Part shown: positions 6,796 through 18,526 of the stretch, piece after piece
Position numbering within the stretch: position 1 is the first letter of the stretch
How the letters are laid out: every line of letters begins with the position of its first letter
Made by a program: the position numbers and the translations under genes
The notes under the pieces: generated by a model
What the model was told of the DNA's origin: nothing
Seen by the model: only the letters and a program-made list of their open reading frames with translations
Database searches by the model: none
DNA from: Nitrosomonadales bacterium
GTDB taxonomy: Bacteria > Pseudomonadota > Gammaproteobacteria > Burkholderiales > SG8-39
DNA length: 37,777 nucleotides
Direction of reading: 5' to 3'
Assembly (NCBI GenBank): GCA_005240145.1
Contig: SBAS01000070.1
Location: forward strand, 1-37,777

Positions 6796-8235
6796 CTAGC
6801 CCGCGAGCTTGCGGCGCATTGTCTCGTTCACCTGCGCCGGGTTCGCCTTGCCCTGGCTGCGCTTCATGACCTGGCCGACGAGCGAGTTGAAGGCCTTCTC
6901 CTTGCCGGCGCGATAGTCCTCCACCTGCTTCGCGTTCGCCGCCAGCACTTCATCGACAATTTTCTCGATCGCGCCTGAGTCGCTGATCTGCTTCAGCCCC
7001 TTGGCGGCAATGACGCTGTCCGGATCGCGTTGGCCCGCCCACATTTCCGTCAGAACGTCCTTTGCGGCCTTCTGCGAAATCGTTCCATCCTGGACGCGCG
7101 ACAAAAGCTTGGCGAAGCCTTCCGGCGAAACCGGCAGCGCAGCAAAAGCCAGATTCTCGTCATTCATTTTCGATGCAATTTCCCCATTGAGCCAGTTCGC
7201 GGCCAACTTCGGCGTCACCGCTGCGAATCCCGCCGCTAGGGATTGCTCGAAATAGTTCGCCTTCTCGCGCGACTCCGTCAGAAGACTTACGTCGTAGGCC
7301 GGAAGATCGAATTTCTCTGCGTACCGCTTTCGCTTCTGCTCCGGAAGTTCGGGCATGCTTGCCCCGATCCGTTCGATGTCCGCCTCGGTAATGACTAAAG
7401 GCAGCAGGTCCGGATCAGGAAAGTAGCGGTAGTCCTGCGCGTCTTCCTTCGAGCGCATGGGGCGAGTTTCATTCCTGTCCGCATCGTACAAGCGGGTTTG
7501 CTGCTCGATCGAGCCGCCGTCCTGGAGAATCTCGATCTGGCGACGCGCTTCGAATTCGATCGCCTGCTCCATGAAGCGGAACGAGTTGAGGTTCTTGATT
7601 TCGCAGCGTGTGCCGAGCTCTTCGTCGCCTATTTTCCGCACCGAGACATTGGCATCGCAGCGGAACGAGCCTTCCTGCATGTTGCCGTCGCAGATGCCGA
7701 TCCAGACCACCAAGGCGTGCAGTGCGCGTGCATAGGCCACCGCCTCCTTCGCGCCGCGTAGCTCCGGCTCGGTGACAATCTCCAATAGCGGCGTGCCGGC
7801 ACGATTGAGGTCGATGCCGCTCAGGTCGGTGAAGTTCTCGTGCAGGGACTTGCCCGCGTCTTCCTCGAGGTGGGCGCGCGTGAGGCGGATGGATTTCTCC
7901 GCCTTGTCGACGAAAAAACGTACCGTGCCGCCCTGCACGATCGGAATTTCGTACTGGCTGATCTGGTAGCCCTTGGGCAGGTCCGGGTAGAAGTAGTTCT
8001 TGCGCGCGAATACCGACCGCGCGCTGATCCTCCCCTGCACCGCCAGGCCGAAGCGGATGGCGTGCTCGATCGCAGCGAGGTTGGCCACCGGCAGCGTACC
8101 GGGCAGCGCGATATCGACCGCGGAGGCCTGCGTGTTCGGCGCGGCGCCAAACGCATTTGCCGCGCCCGAAAACATCTTGCTGCGCGTCAGGAGCTGCGTG
8201 TGGGACTCGATGCCGACGACGATTTCCCAGGCCAC
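6796..8235 (-). CDS. gatB: Asp-tRNA(Asn)/Glu-tRNA(Gln) amidotransferase subunit B
   Basis: 479 residues. Subunit B of the GatCAB complex binds mischarged tRNA and activates it by phosphorylation before amidation. The family N-terminus [13 protein letters not shown] follows a GTG start (8233-8235), preceded by GAGG about eight bases away. Other matches are [37 protein letters not shown] and FPDPDLLPL, with the tail domain ending [16 protein letters not shown]. Longer upstream extensions overlap the preceding gene and are not homologous. Five bases separate it from the secreted-protein gene that interrupts the usual gatA-gatB junction. Confidence 0.97.
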   Translation of the reverse strand: MAWEIVVGIESHTQLLTRSKMFSGAANAFGAAPNTQASAVDIALPGTLPVANLAAIEHAIRFGLAVQGRISARSVFARKNYFYPDLPKGYQISQYEIPIVQGGTVRFFVDKAEKSIRLTRAHLEEDAGKSLHENFTDLSGIDLNRAGTPLLEIVTEPELRGAKEAVAYARALHALVVWIGICDGNMQEGSFRCDANVSVRKIGDEELGTRCEIKNLNSFRFMEQAIEFEARRQIEILQDGGSIEQQTRLYDADRNETRPMRSKEDAQDYRYFPDPDLLPLVITEADIERIGASMPELPEQKRKRYAEKFDLPAYDVSLLTESREKANYFEQSLAAGFAAVTPKLAANWLNGEIASKMNDENLAFAALPVSPEGFAKLLSRVQDGTISQKAAKDVLTEMWAGQRDPDSVIAAKGLKQISDSGAIEKIVDEVLAANAKQVEDYRAGKEKAFNSLVGQVMKRSQGKANPAQVNETMRRKLAG

Positions 8236-8240
8236 CCGCG

Positions 8241-8969
8241 CTACCTCGCCTGCGGCCGCAACAGCTGGCAGCTGCCCCTGCGATCGACGAGCACCGGTTC
8301 GAGGTAGCCCTGCGAGCCGCACAGCGCGGCGCAGCCCCCGGCCGTCACCCGCACGAACTCCCCCAGGTTGCGCAGCGAGACGCTGCAGCCCCCCGAGGCG
8401 AAGCGCAGGCCGCCTTCGCTGCTGCGCTGCTCGAGCCCAGCGACGTTGCAGCTATGCTCGGCGGGCGAAACCTTCGAGCGCCACTCGAAGCTCCTGAGCT
8501 TGCCGCCTTCGACCGCGTAAGCGAGCGTCGCTGAATAGCGCCCCTCGGCGGTCTCGCAGCGCACCGCCGCGCCGTAGCCTTCCATCGAAGGAAAGATTCC
8601 GCTGAACTCGAAGCGCTCGCGCGGCTGCCCGCCGGGAGCGTAGCGGCCGCCCCTGAACGCTCCGCCCGACCAGGTGCCCTGCAGCGTGGCGGTTTCCGGC
8701 CGGCCGTAGAAAATCGGCGAGTTGCCTTCGCGCAGGAATGTGACGCCGAGCTGCTTGCTGCGCTCGCCTTCGAGGAAGCGCTGCTGCAGCGTCGGCAGCA
8801 CGATGTACTCGCCGGTGACGCGCGCCGAGCCGTCGGGCCGGTCGGTGGTATAGAGATAAATCAACGCCGTGCGCCCGCCGAACTGGCCGAGCAGTTCGTG
8901 GCTTTCGCTTTTCTCCTGCGCAAACGCCTGCGCCGCGAGAAAACACAGGCACATCGCCAGCCGCTTCAT
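8241..8969 (-). CDS. Secreted cysteine-rich protein between gatA and gatB
   Basis: 242 residues. A signal peptide is clear ([18 protein letters not shown], probable cleavage after AFA). The mature part has six cysteines clustered in its C-terminal ~110 residues (contexts RCE, SCN, GCS, GCA, LCG, SCQ), enough for three disulfides. It also has a central region of short beta-like segments ([34 protein letters not shown]). I do not recognise the family. Its ATG overlaps the gatA TGA (ATGA), and gatB starts five bases after its stop, so it is firmly inside the gat operon. The job of an exported protein in this position is not evident. Confidence 0.8.
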   Translation of the reverse strand: MKRLAMCLCFLAAQAFAQEKSESHELLGQFGGRTALIYLYTTDRPDGSARVTGEYIVLPTLQQRFLEGERSKQLGVTFLREGNSPIFYGRPETATLQGTWSGGAFRGGRYAPGGQPRERFEFSGIFPSMEGYGAAVRCETAEGRYSATLAYAVEGGKLRSFEWRSKVSPAEHSCNVAGLEQRSSEGGLRFASGGCSVSLRNLGEFVRVTAGGCAALCGSQGYLEPVLVDRRGSCQLLRPQAR

Positions 8970-10426
8970 AGCGGCGCCTCCCTGGCTGCGCGCAGGTGCC
9001 AGTCGGTGGCCTGCTGGTAGCGGTGCGCGGCGCCGAGCATTTTCGCTTCCGCAAAATAATCGCCCATGATCTGCAGGCCCACCGGCAGGCCCGTGGCATC
9101 GAAGCCGCAGGGGATCGACAGCCCCGGCAGCCCGGCCAGCGGCGCCGGAATGGTGAAGATGTCGTTGAGGTACATTTGCACCGGGTCGTCGGCCTTGGCG
9201 CCGAGCGCGAACGCGGTCGTGGGCGACGTCGGTCCCATGATCAGGTCGCAGCGCGCGAAGGCCTCGGCAAAATCCTTCGCGATCAGGCGCCGCGCGCGCT
9301 GCGCCTGCAGGTAATAGGCGTCGTAATAGCCATGCGAGAGCACGTAGGTGCCGATCAGGATGCGCCGCTTCACCTCGGTGCCGAAGCCCTCGGCGCGCGT
9401 GCGCCGGTACATTTCGGCGAGGTCCGCGTACTCGCCCGCGCGATGGCCGTAGCGCACGCCATCGAAGCGCGACAGGTTGGAGGAAGCTTCGGCGGGTGCG
9501 ATGACGTAGTACACCGGCACTGCGAGGGCCGTGTTGGGCAGCGTGATCTCGATCATCTTCGCGCCCTGCCCTTCGAACCAGCGCGTCGCCTCACGCACAC
9601 AGGCGCGCACGTCGGGCTCGAGCCCATCGCCGAAATATTCCTTCGGCAGGCCGATGCGCAGCCCCGCGAGGTTCAGGTTCAGTTCGCGCCCGTAGTCCTC
9701 CGCGGGACGCTCCAGGCTGGTCGAGTCGCGCGCATCGAACCCGGCCATGGTGTTCATGAGCAGCGCGAGATCGGCCGCGCTCTTCGCCAGCGGCCCGCCC
9801 TGGTCGAGCGAGGAGGCGAACGCGATCATGCCGTAGCGCGACACCACGCCGTAGGTGGGCTTGAGTCCGGATACGCCACTCAACGCGGCGGGCTGCCGGA
9901 TCGAGCCGCCGGTGTCGGTGCCGGTGGCCGCCGGAGCCATGCGCGCAGCCACCGCGGCCGCCGACCCTCCTGACGAACCCCCGGGTACCCGCGCCGTGTC
10001 CCAGGGATTGCGCACCGGCCCGAAGTGCGAGGTCTCGTTCGAGGAGCCCATGGCGAATTCGTCCATGTTGGTCTTGCCCAGCTGGATCGCGCCGGCGGCA
10101 TCGAAGCGCTCGATGACGTGCGCATCATAGGGGCTGGTGTACGCCGCGAGCATCCTCGAGCCGCAGGTGGTGCGCAGTCCGCGCGTGCAGTAGATGTCCT
10201 TGTGCGCGACCGGAATGCCGGTGAGCGGCCCGGCGGCGCCGTGCGACCGTCGCTCATCGGCGACGCGTGCCTGGGCGAGACTGTGCTCTTCATCCACCGT
10301 GATGAACGCATTCAGCTTGCCGTCCAGGGCGCGAATGCGGGCGAGAAACAGCCCGGTCAGCTCGACCGCGGAGACCTGCTTCGCGGCGAGCGCCGCGCCG
10401 AGTGCCGAAAGAGTCGAATTCAGCAC
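8966..10426 (-). CDS. gatA: Asp-tRNA(Asn)/Glu-tRNA(Gln) amidotransferase subunit A
   Basis: 486-residue amidase-signature enzyme that releases ammonia from glutamine for the GatCAB transamidation. The catalytic Lys-cisSer-Ser triad is present: K76 in VAHKDIYC, S151 in [12 protein letters not shown], and S175 in [12 protein letters not shown]. Start is GTG at 10424-10426, directly abutting the gatC TAA, which matches the family N-terminus ([12 protein letters not shown]). The stop overlaps the next gene by four bases. Its presence implies an indirect route to Asn-tRNA and/or Gln-tRNA; which one depends on whether asnS and glnS exist elsewhere. Confidence 0.97.
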   Translation of the reverse strand: MLNSTLSALGAALAAKQVSAVELTGLFLARIRALDGKLNAFITVDEEHSLAQARVADERRSHGAAGPLTGIPVAHKDIYCTRGLRTTCGSRMLAAYTSPYDAHVIERFDAAGAIQLGKTNMDEFAMGSSNETSHFGPVRNPWDTARVPGGSSGGSAAAVAARMAPAATGTDTGGSIRQPAALSGVSGLKPTYGVVSRYGMIAFASSLDQGGPLAKSAADLALLMNTMAGFDARDSTSLERPAEDYGRELNLNLAGLRIGLPKEYFGDGLEPDVRACVREATRWFEGQGAKMIEITLPNTALAVPVYYVIAPAEASSNLSRFDGVRYGHRAGEYADLAEMYRRTRAEGFGTEVKRRILIGTYVLSHGYYDAYYLQAQRARRLIAKDFAEAFARCDLIMGPTSPTTAFALGAKADDPVQMYLNDIFTIPAPLAGLPGLSIPCGFDATGLPVGLQIMGDYFAEAKMLGAAHRYQQATDWHLRAAREAPL

Positions 10427-10726
10427 TTATTCAATGACCTTGGGGACCAGGTAGAGCCCCTTTTCCGCCGCCGGCGCGCCCTTCTGGTAGGCCTCGCGAC
10501 GGTCGGCTTCCGTGACCTCGTCGGCGCGCAGGCGCTGGCGCACCGGCAGGCGGCCATCCAGAGGGTGGGACATGGGTTCGATGCCCCGGGTATCGACCGC
10601 CTGCAGCTGGTCGATCAGCCCGAGCACCGCGTTGAGCCGTTCGGTCACGCCGCGCTGCTCCGCATCGCTGACTTCGATGCGGGCAAGGAGCGCGATGCGC
10701 CGAAGCTGGTCTGGGGTCAGGGACAT
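10427..10726 (-). CDS. gatC: Asp-tRNA(Asn)/Glu-tRNA(Gln) amidotransferase subunit C
   Basis: 99 residues, the small structural subunit that wraps around and stabilises the GatA-GatB interface. Family hallmarks are LRRIALLARIEVSD near the N-terminus, LNAVLGLIDQLQAVDT, and the C-terminal block ending YLVPKVIE. It is the first gene of the gatC-gatA-secreted protein-gatB unit and is divergent from mreB with 128 bases between starts. A TATGAT box (complement of 10756-10761), about 30 bases before the start, is a plausible -10 element. Confidence 0.96.
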   Translation of the reverse strand: MSLTPDQLRRIALLARIEVSDAEQRGVTERLNAVLGLIDQLQAVDTRGIEPMSHPLDGRLPVRQRLRADEVTEADRREAYQKGAPAAEKGLYLVPKVIE

Positions 10727-10732
10727 GCGAGC

Positions 10733-10760
10733 TTGCCGGAGGTCGCGGTAAGAGTATCAT
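10733..10760 (+). promoter_or_regulatory. Candidate sigma-70 promoter for mreB
   Basis: TTGCCG at 10733-10738 and TATCAT at 10755-10760 are separated by 16 bases. They would give mreB a leader of roughly 85-90 bases. The same AT-rich spot read on the minus strand gives TATGAT for gatC, so divergent promoters may overlap here. Assigned by eye. Confidence 0.35.
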
Positions 10761-10800
10761 AGCCGCCTCAGGGATAAACGGTTCCGGATCGCAGCTTTAG

Positions 10801-11898
<1,098 letters not shown>

Positions 11899-11936
11899 GT
11901 AGGGGGCGGGTAACCCCGCTTTTCCCTGCTGCCGGG

Positions 11937-12866
11937 ATGGACCATACCCCCCCTCCCTTCTTCAACCGCGGTCCGGCGCCGCTCGTTCGCCTGGCTTTTT
12001 TCGCCTCGCTGTCGCTCGCGCTGCTCGTGCTTGACGCGCGCTTTCGCTATACCGAAGGACTGCGCAGCGTGCTTGCCCTCGCCGTCTACCCGCTGCAGTC
12101 CCTCGCCACCCTGCCGGCGGCGCTGGGCGAGCGCGTCGCGGGCTATTTCGCCAGCCAGTCGCAACTGCGCGACGAGAACGGCGTGCTGCGCGCGAAGCTG
12201 CTCGACGCTGCGCAGGGGGCGCTGCGTTTCGAGGCGGCGCAGGCCGAGACCGCGCAGCTGCGGCGCCTGATCGGCGCCGCCGAGCGTGCACCGCTCAAGG
12301 CGACGCCGGCGGAAATCCTCTACAACGGCCGCGATCCCTACTCGCGCAAGGTGGTGATCGACAAGGGCAGCCAGCAGGGCGTCGCCGCGGGCTCGCCGGT
12401 GGTGGACCAGCATGGCGTCATTGGCCAGGTGACGCGCGCGCACGCGCTGCTGGCCGAAGTCACGCTGCTCACGGACAAGGAGCAGGCCATCCCGGTGCAG
12501 GTTGTGCGCAGCGGCCTGCGCGCGGTGGCCTTCGGCGGCGGCACGAGCGGCATGCTGGAGCTGCGCTTCATGGCCGCGAACGCGGAAATCCAGAATGGCG
12601 ACAAGCTCGTCACCTCGGGCATCGACGGCACCTATCCGCCCGGCCTGCCGGTGGCGACCGTGGCACGCGTCGAGCGCGACGCAGCGTACGCGTTCGCGCG
12701 CATCTTCTGCCAGCCCGCCGCAGGGGTCGAAAGCGGCGGCTACGTCCTCGTCCTCGGCGCGCAGTCCGGACGCCTCGCGCAGCCGGCCGAGGCCGGCGTC
12801 GAGCGCGAAAAGCGTCCCGGCAGGACGCGCAAGCCGCGCCGCAAGGATGGTGATGCTGCTCAGTAA
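11937..12866 (+). CDS. mreC: Rod-shape-determining protein MreC
   Basis: 309 residues. A bitopic protein that links MreB filaments to periplasmic PBP2/RodA. It has a short cytoplasmic N-terminus (DHTPPPFFNRGP), one transmembrane helix (about 18-40), a coiled coil (about 65-110), and the beta-barrel domain with NGRDPYSRKVVIDKGS, GSPVVDQHGVIGQV and LVTSGIDGTYPPGLPV. The C-terminus is a basic, low-complexity tail (RPGRTRKPRRK), probably disordered. Its last 20 bases overlap mreD, indicating coupled translation. Confidence 0.96.
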   Translation: MDHTPPPFFNRGPAPLVRLAFFASLSLALLVLDARFRYTEGLRSVLALAVYPLQSLATLPAALGERVAGYFASQSQLRDENGVLRAKLLDAAQGALRFEAAQAETAQLRRLIGAAERAPLKATPAEILYNGRDPYSRKVVIDKGSQQGVAAGSPVVDQHGVIGQVTRAHALLAEVTLLTDKEQAIPVQVVRSGLRAVAFGGGTSGMLELRFMAANAEIQNGDKLVTSGIDGTYPPGLPVATVARVERDAAYAFARIFCQPAAGVESGGYVLVLGAQSGRLAQPAEAGVEREKRPGRTRKPRRKDGDAAQ

Positions 12867-13380
12867 CGCGCCTGCATCGCAGTCGATCCTGCTGCCGGTA
12901 AGCGCCGGCACCATCTTCGGTTCGCTCGCGGTCGCGCTGCTGCTCAACTTCCTGCCCTGGAGCAGCATTGCGCTTGCGCCCGATTTCGTCGCCCTGGTGC
13001 TCGCCTTCTGGTGCGTGCGCCAGCCCCGCCTGGTGGGACTGGGCGCCGGCTGGCTGCTGGGCCTCCTGACCGATGTCGGCAACGGCGTGCTGCTCGGCCA
13101 GCACGCGCTCGCCTACTCCCTGCTCGCCTTCGCCGCGATCACGCTCTCGCGCCGCATCCTCTGGTTTCCGCTCTGGGGCCAGGCGCTGCATGTCGCCGCG
13201 CTGCTGCTTTTCGCGCAAGGCATCTCGGCACTGGTACGCCTCGCGGCCGGGGCCGAAGTTCCGGGCTGGAGCATCGCCGTGGGGCCGCTCTTTGGCGCCG
13301 TGCTCTGGCCGGTGGTGAGCCTGCTGCTGCTGCTGCCGCAGCGCATGCCGACGGATGTCGACGAGACAAGGGCGATATGA
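12847..13380 (+). CDS. mreD: Rod-shape-determining protein MreD
   Basis: 177 residues (175 if the ATG at 12853, which is better spaced from AAGGA, is used). Polytopic inner-membrane protein with five or six hydrophobic segments. The family blocks LLLNFLPW, APDFVALVLAFWCVRQPRLV and GWLLGLLTDVGNGVLLGQHAL are present; the last includes the typical D-x-x-x-G-x-LLGQ motif. It starts inside the mreC end and finishes 10 bases before mrdA. MreD works with MreC in positioning cell-wall elongation; its biochemical role is poorly defined. Confidence 0.95.
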   Translation: MVMLLSNAPASQSILLPVSAGTIFGSLAVALLLNFLPWSSIALAPDFVALVLAFWCVRQPRLVGLGAGWLLGLLTDVGNGVLLGQHALAYSLLAFAAITLSRRILWFPLWGQALHVAALLLFAQGISALVRLAAGAEVPGWSIAVGPLFGAVLWPVVSLLLLLPQRMPTDVDETRAI

Positions 13381-13390
13381 CACCGGCTTC

Positions 13391-15325
13391 ATGAAACTGG
13401 GCGAGTTCAAGAACCACGAGCGCGAGCTGTACTTCTTCCAGCTGCGCATCGGCTTCGCCGGATTCGCGGTGCTCGCGGCATTCGTGCTCCTGTTCGCGCG
13501 CTTTTTCCACCTGCAGGTCGTGCAGCACGACACTTATGCTTCCAAGGCGGAGGACAACCGCATCTCGATCGTGCCGATCGCGCCTAACCGCGGCCTGATC
13601 CTCGACCGCAACGGCGTGGTGCTGGCGCGCAACTATTCGGCCTACACGCTGGAGATTTTTCCCGCCAAGGTGCGCGACCTCGAGCGCACCATCCAGGACC
13701 TGAGCGAAGTGGTCGAGGTGCAGGCGAAGGACCGCAGCCGCTTCCGCAAGCTGCACGCCGAAATACGCAACGCCGAGAGTCTGCCGATCCGCACCCGGCT
13801 CACCGACGAGGAAGTGGCCCGCTTCGCCGCCAACCGCTACCGCTTCCCGGGCGTGGAGATCAAGGCGCGCCTCTTTCGCCAGTACCCGTACGGCGATCTC
13901 GCCGCGCACGTCATCGGCTACATTGGCCGCATCAACGCTAAGGACCAGGAAAAGCTCGCCGAGCTCGAGGTCGAGGCGAACTACCGCGGCACTGACTACA
14001 TCGGCAAATCGGGGCTTGAAGCGAGCTACCAGCAGGAGCTGCACGGCACCACCGGCTTCGAGCAGGTGGAGATCGACGCCGCCGGGCGCGGCATCCGCAC
14101 GCTCGCCCGCACGCCGGCCCAGGCCGGCAACAACGTGACCCTGACACTCGACATCAAGCTGCAGGAGGTCGCCGAGAAGGTCTTCGCCGGTCGCCGCGGC
14201 GCGCTGGTGGCGATCGAACCGTCTACGGGCGGGGTGCTCGCCTTCGTTTCCATGCCCGGGTTCGACCCGAACCTCTTCGTCGACGGCATCGATCCGGCGA
14301 GCTGGGCCGAGCTAAACAACTCGCCCGACCGCCCGCTCACCAACCGCGCCATCGCCGGCATCTACCCGCCGGGCTCGACCTTCAAGCCGTACATGGCCAT
14401 GGCGGCGCTCGAGCTGGGCAAGCGCACGCAGAAAAGCGCGATCCACGATCCGGGCTACTTCGAATTCGGCGGCCGGCGCTTTCGCGACTCCAAGGCCGGC
14501 GGCCACGGCTACGTCGACCTTTACAAGTCGATCGTGGTGTCCTCCGACACGTTCTACTACCAGCTCGCCAACGACATGGGCATCGACGCCATCGCCGGGT
14601 TCATGGGCAAGTTCGGTTTCGGCGCGAAGAGCGGCATCGACCTCGAAGGGGAAGCCATCGGCGTGCTGCCCTCGCCGGAGTGGAAACTCAAGCGCTTCCG
14701 TAGACCTGAGCAGCAGAAATGGTACGCAGGCGAAACGGTCTCGATCGGCATCGGCCAGGGCTACAACGCCTACACGCCGATCCAGCTCGCGGTGGCGCTC
14801 GCGACGCTGGCGGCCGATGGCGCCATGTACCGGCCACGCCTGGTTTCGTACATCGACAACCTGCGCAGCGGCGAGCGCCGCCATATCGAACCGGAGCTGC
14901 TCACGCGCATCCCGCTCAAGCCGGAGAACCTCGAATTCGTCAAGCGTGCCATGGCAGGCGTGAACAAGGAAGGCACCGGCGCGCGCTCCTTCGGCACCGC
15001 GCCGTACAGCAGCGGCGGCAAGACCGGCACGGCGCAGGTGATCGGCATGAAGCAGGGCGAAAAATACGACGAGAAGAGAGTCTCGGAACGCCACCGCGAC
15101 CATTCGCTCTACATCGTCTTCGCGCCGCTCGAAAGCCCGAAAATCGCGCTCTTCGCGATCGTGGAGAACGGCGGCTTCGGCGCGCGCGCGGCCGCGCCCA
15201 TCGCGCGCACGGTGCTCGACTACTACCTGCTTGGCAAGGATCCCGAGGCGGTGGTGGAACCCGCGGCAGCTGCAAAGCGCGGCAGCGGCGCGACCGCGGC
15301 TGAGGAAGAAGCGGAGAGCGACTGA
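13391..15325 (+). CDS. mrdA: Penicillin-binding protein 2, elongation transpeptidase
   Basis: 644 residues from ATG 13391; an upstream in-frame start at 13355 would overlap mreD and is less likely. It has one N-terminal transmembrane segment (about 22-44), the PBP2 dimerisation/pedestal region with ANRYRFPGVEIKARLFRQYP, and the transpeptidase domain. Active-site motifs: S329-T-F-K332 (PGSTFKPY), SSDTFYYQ (the SxD form seen in PBP2), and K544-T-G (GGKTGTAQ). It crosslinks side-wall peptidoglycan and pairs with the glycosyltransferase RodA, whose ATG overlaps its TGA (TGATG). The C-terminal ~20 residues are Ala/Glu-rich and probably disordered. Confidence 0.97.
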   Translation: MKLGEFKNHERELYFFQLRIGFAGFAVLAAFVLLFARFFHLQVVQHDTYASKAEDNRISIVPIAPNRGLILDRNGVVLARNYSAYTLEIFPAKVRDLERTIQDLSEVVEVQAKDRSRFRKLHAEIRNAESLPIRTRLTDEEVARFAANRYRFPGVEIKARLFRQYPYGDLAAHVIGYIGRINAKDQEKLAELEVEANYRGTDYIGKSGLEASYQQELHGTTGFEQVEIDAAGRGIRTLARTPAQAGNNVTLTLDIKLQEVAEKVFAGRRGALVAIEPSTGGVLAFVSMPGFDPNLFVDGIDPASWAELNNSPDRPLTNRAIAGIYPPGSTFKPYMAMAALELGKRTQKSAIHDPGYFEFGGRRFRDSKAGGHGYVDLYKSIVVSSDTFYYQLANDMGIDAIAGFMGKFGFGAKSGIDLEGEAIGVLPSPEWKLKRFRRPEQQKWYAGETVSIGIGQGYNAYTPIQLAVALATLAADGAMYRPRLVSYIDNLRSGERRHIEPELLTRIPLKPENLEFVKRAMAGVNKEGTGARSFGTAPYSSGGKTGTAQVIGMKQGEKYDEKRVSERHRDHSLYIVFAPLESPKIALFAIVENGGFGARAAAPIARTVLDYYLLGKDPEAVVEPAAAAKRGSGATAAEEEAESD

Positions 15326-16437
15326 TGGAGCTTGCCGCGCCCTCCGCGCGCCGCCTTTACCAGCGCTTCGTCGAAGGCATCGACGGCCCGCTGCTGACGC
15401 TCAGCCTCATGTTGGCGGCGCTCGGCCTGGCGACGCTGTTTTCGGCGAGCTACGAGCAGCCCGGGCGCGTCGCCTCGCAGGCGGCGAACCTCACGGTGGC
15501 GCTGGCGGGGATGTGGGTGATGGCGCGCATTCCGCCGCAGACCCTCATGCGCTTCGCGGTGCCGGCCTACCTGTTCGGCATCGCGCTGCTCATCGCGGTC
15601 GCGCTCGCGGGCGACATCGTCAACGGCGCGCGCCGCTGGCTGCACGTCGGCGTGACGCGCTTTCAGCCCTCGGAAATGATGAAGCTCGCGCTGCCGCTGA
15701 TGCTCGCCTGGTACTTCCACAAGAACGAGGCGACGCTCAGGTTGCGCGACTTCGGCGTCGCCGCGCTGCTGCTCGCGCTGCCGGTGCTGCTCATCGCGCG
15801 CCAGCCCGACCTGGGCACCGCGGTGCTGGTGGCGGCCGCCGGCTGCTATGTGATCTTCTTCGCCGGCATCGGCTGGAAAGTCATCGCCGCGCTGGGCGTG
15901 CTGGGCCTGGCAAGCCTGTTTCCGCTCTGGGGCATGCTGCACGACTACCAGCGGCGCAGGATCCTCACGCTGCTCGATCCGGCGCAGGACCCGCTCGGCG
16001 CCGGCTACCACACCATCCAGTCGACCATCGCGGTGGGCTCGGGCGGCATCACCGGCAAAGGCTGGCTGCGCGGCACGCAGACGCACCTGGAGTTCATCCC
16101 CGAGCGCCATACCGATTTCATCTTCGCCGTGTTCTCGGAAGAGTTCGGCCTCATCGGCAACCTTGTCCTGCTCGCGCTCTATACGCTGCTCATCGCGCGC
16201 GGCCTCATGATCGCGGCCAGCGCCGCCACGTTCTTCTCGCGCCTCATCGCGGCCAGCATCACGCTGATGTTCTTCACTTATGCGTTCGTCAACATGGGCA
16301 TGGTCGCGGGCATCCTGCCCGTGGTCGGCGTGCCGCTGCCTTTCATCTCCTACGGCGGCACCGCGCTACTCACGCTCTTTATCGGCATCGGCATCCTCAT
16401 GAGCGTGCACAACCATCGCCGGTTGGTGCAGACGTAG
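15325..16437 (+). CDS. rodA: SEDS peptidoglycan glycosyltransferase RodA
   Basis: 370 residues, about ten transmembrane segments. It polymerises lipid II into glycan strands during side-wall growth with PBP2. SEDS signatures are GARRWLHVGVTRFQPSEMMK, RQPDLGTAVLV (with the catalytic-region Asp), the HTIQSTIAVGSGGITGKGW loop and the C-terminal LPVVGVPLPFISYGGTALLT. The ATG overlaps the mrdA stop. It closes the mreBCD-mrdA-rodA cluster; no clear hairpin terminator follows in the 180-base gap before aceA. Confidence 0.98.
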   Translation: MELAAPSARRLYQRFVEGIDGPLLTLSLMLAALGLATLFSASYEQPGRVASQAANLTVALAGMWVMARIPPQTLMRFAVPAYLFGIALLIAVALAGDIVNGARRWLHVGVTRFQPSEMMKLALPLMLAWYFHKNEATLRLRDFGVAALLLALPVLLIARQPDLGTAVLVAAAGCYVIFFAGIGWKVIAALGVLGLASLFPLWGMLHDYQRRRILTLLDPAQDPLGAGYHTIQSTIAVGSGGITGKGWLRGTQTHLEFIPERHTDFIFAVFSEEFGLIGNLVLLALYTLLIARGLMIAASAATFFSRLIAASITLMFFTYAFVNMGMVAGILPVVGVPLPFISYGGTALLTLFIGIGILMSVHNHRRLVQT

Positions 16438-16617
16438 GCGATTCCGCGGGGCAGCATGATTTTGAAATAGTCTTTCGCAGTGTGAAATATAGCCCCCCTT
16501 AAGTCGCTGTAAATACCTGTTTTACTGACATTTCATGATGCGGAATGGCGATGTTGCTGTGCGTCATCCGAGGCCGTAATCTCCCATGCAGTTCCATAAC
16601 TTGCCCACGGAGAACGG
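16438..16617 (+). promoter_or_regulatory. rodA-aceA intergenic region with candidate operator
   Basis: This 180-base region is clearly more AT-rich than its surroundings. It contains an imperfect inverted repeat, TTTCGCA (16473-16479), one base, TGTGAAA (16481-16487), matching at six of seven pairs. A TTGAAA at 16462-16467 with AAATAT 17 bases later (16485-16490) could be a promoter overlapped by that repeat. A second relaxed region runs to 16540. The isocitrate lyase gene is normally tightly controlled by carbon source, so a repressor site here is reasonable but unproven. Confidence 0.4.
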
Positions 16618-17952
<1,335 letters not shown>

Positions 17953-17953
17953 G

Positions 17954-18526
17954 CTAGAAGAGACCCCCAACCATCGTGCGCAGGTGCGCTAGCGGGATCA
18001 GCAGCACCTGCAGCAGCACGATCAGCACCAGGAGCGACAGGTCGACGTTGCCGAGCGGGGGCACGAAGCGCCGGATCGGCCGCAGGAAGGGCCGCGTCAG
18101 CGCATCGAACAGCGGCCCGATCGGGGAGTGCGGGTTCACCCAGGACAGCACTGCCTGCACGATCAGCGCGAAGACCAGGATGTAGACGGCGAAGCGCACC
18201 AGGTCGACGAGCGCGAGGCAAGCGATGGTGCCCACCGCCGCCTCGGGCACGGCAGTGATATTGAGGCCGGCGATCAGGTAAAGCACGAAGATGAGCAGTG
18301 CCTGCAACAACCAGGCGAGCAGCAGCGAGGCGAGGTCCAGCCCGGCCAGCGACGGAATCACGCGCCGCGCCGGAAGCACGATCCAGTTGGTCAGGGCAAT
18401 GAGCATTTCACCCACGGCGTTGCGGAACGGCACGCGCAGCCACTGGAAGAGGAAGCGCGCCAGCAGCAGGTAGACGAAGAAGCCGACGACAACGTCGACC
18501 AGGAAACCGGCGATCTGGTTAAGCAC
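17954..18526 (-). CDS. YggT family membrane protein
   Basis: 190 residues with two YggT repeats, each a pair of hydrophobic helices: one near the N-terminus (FLVDVVVGFFVYLLLARFLF) and one in the second half (FAVYILVFALIVQAVLSWVN). The repeat motif NPHSPIGPLFDALTRPFLRPIRRFVPP is plain. Start is GTG (18524-18526) directly after the proC TAA, so it is the third gene of yggS-proC-yggT. E. coli YggT has been linked to osmotic stress and potassium uptake; the molecular role is unclear. Confidence 0.9.
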   Translation of the reverse strand: MLNQIAGFLVDVVVGFFVYLLLARFLFQWLRVPFRNAVGEMLIALTNWIVLPARRVIPSLAGLDLASLLLAWLLQALLIFVLYLIAGLNITAVPEAAVGTIACLALVDLVRFAVYILVFALIVQAVLSWVNPHSPIGPLFDALTRPFLRPIRRFVPPLGNVDLSLLVLIVLLQVLLIPLAHLRTMVGGLF

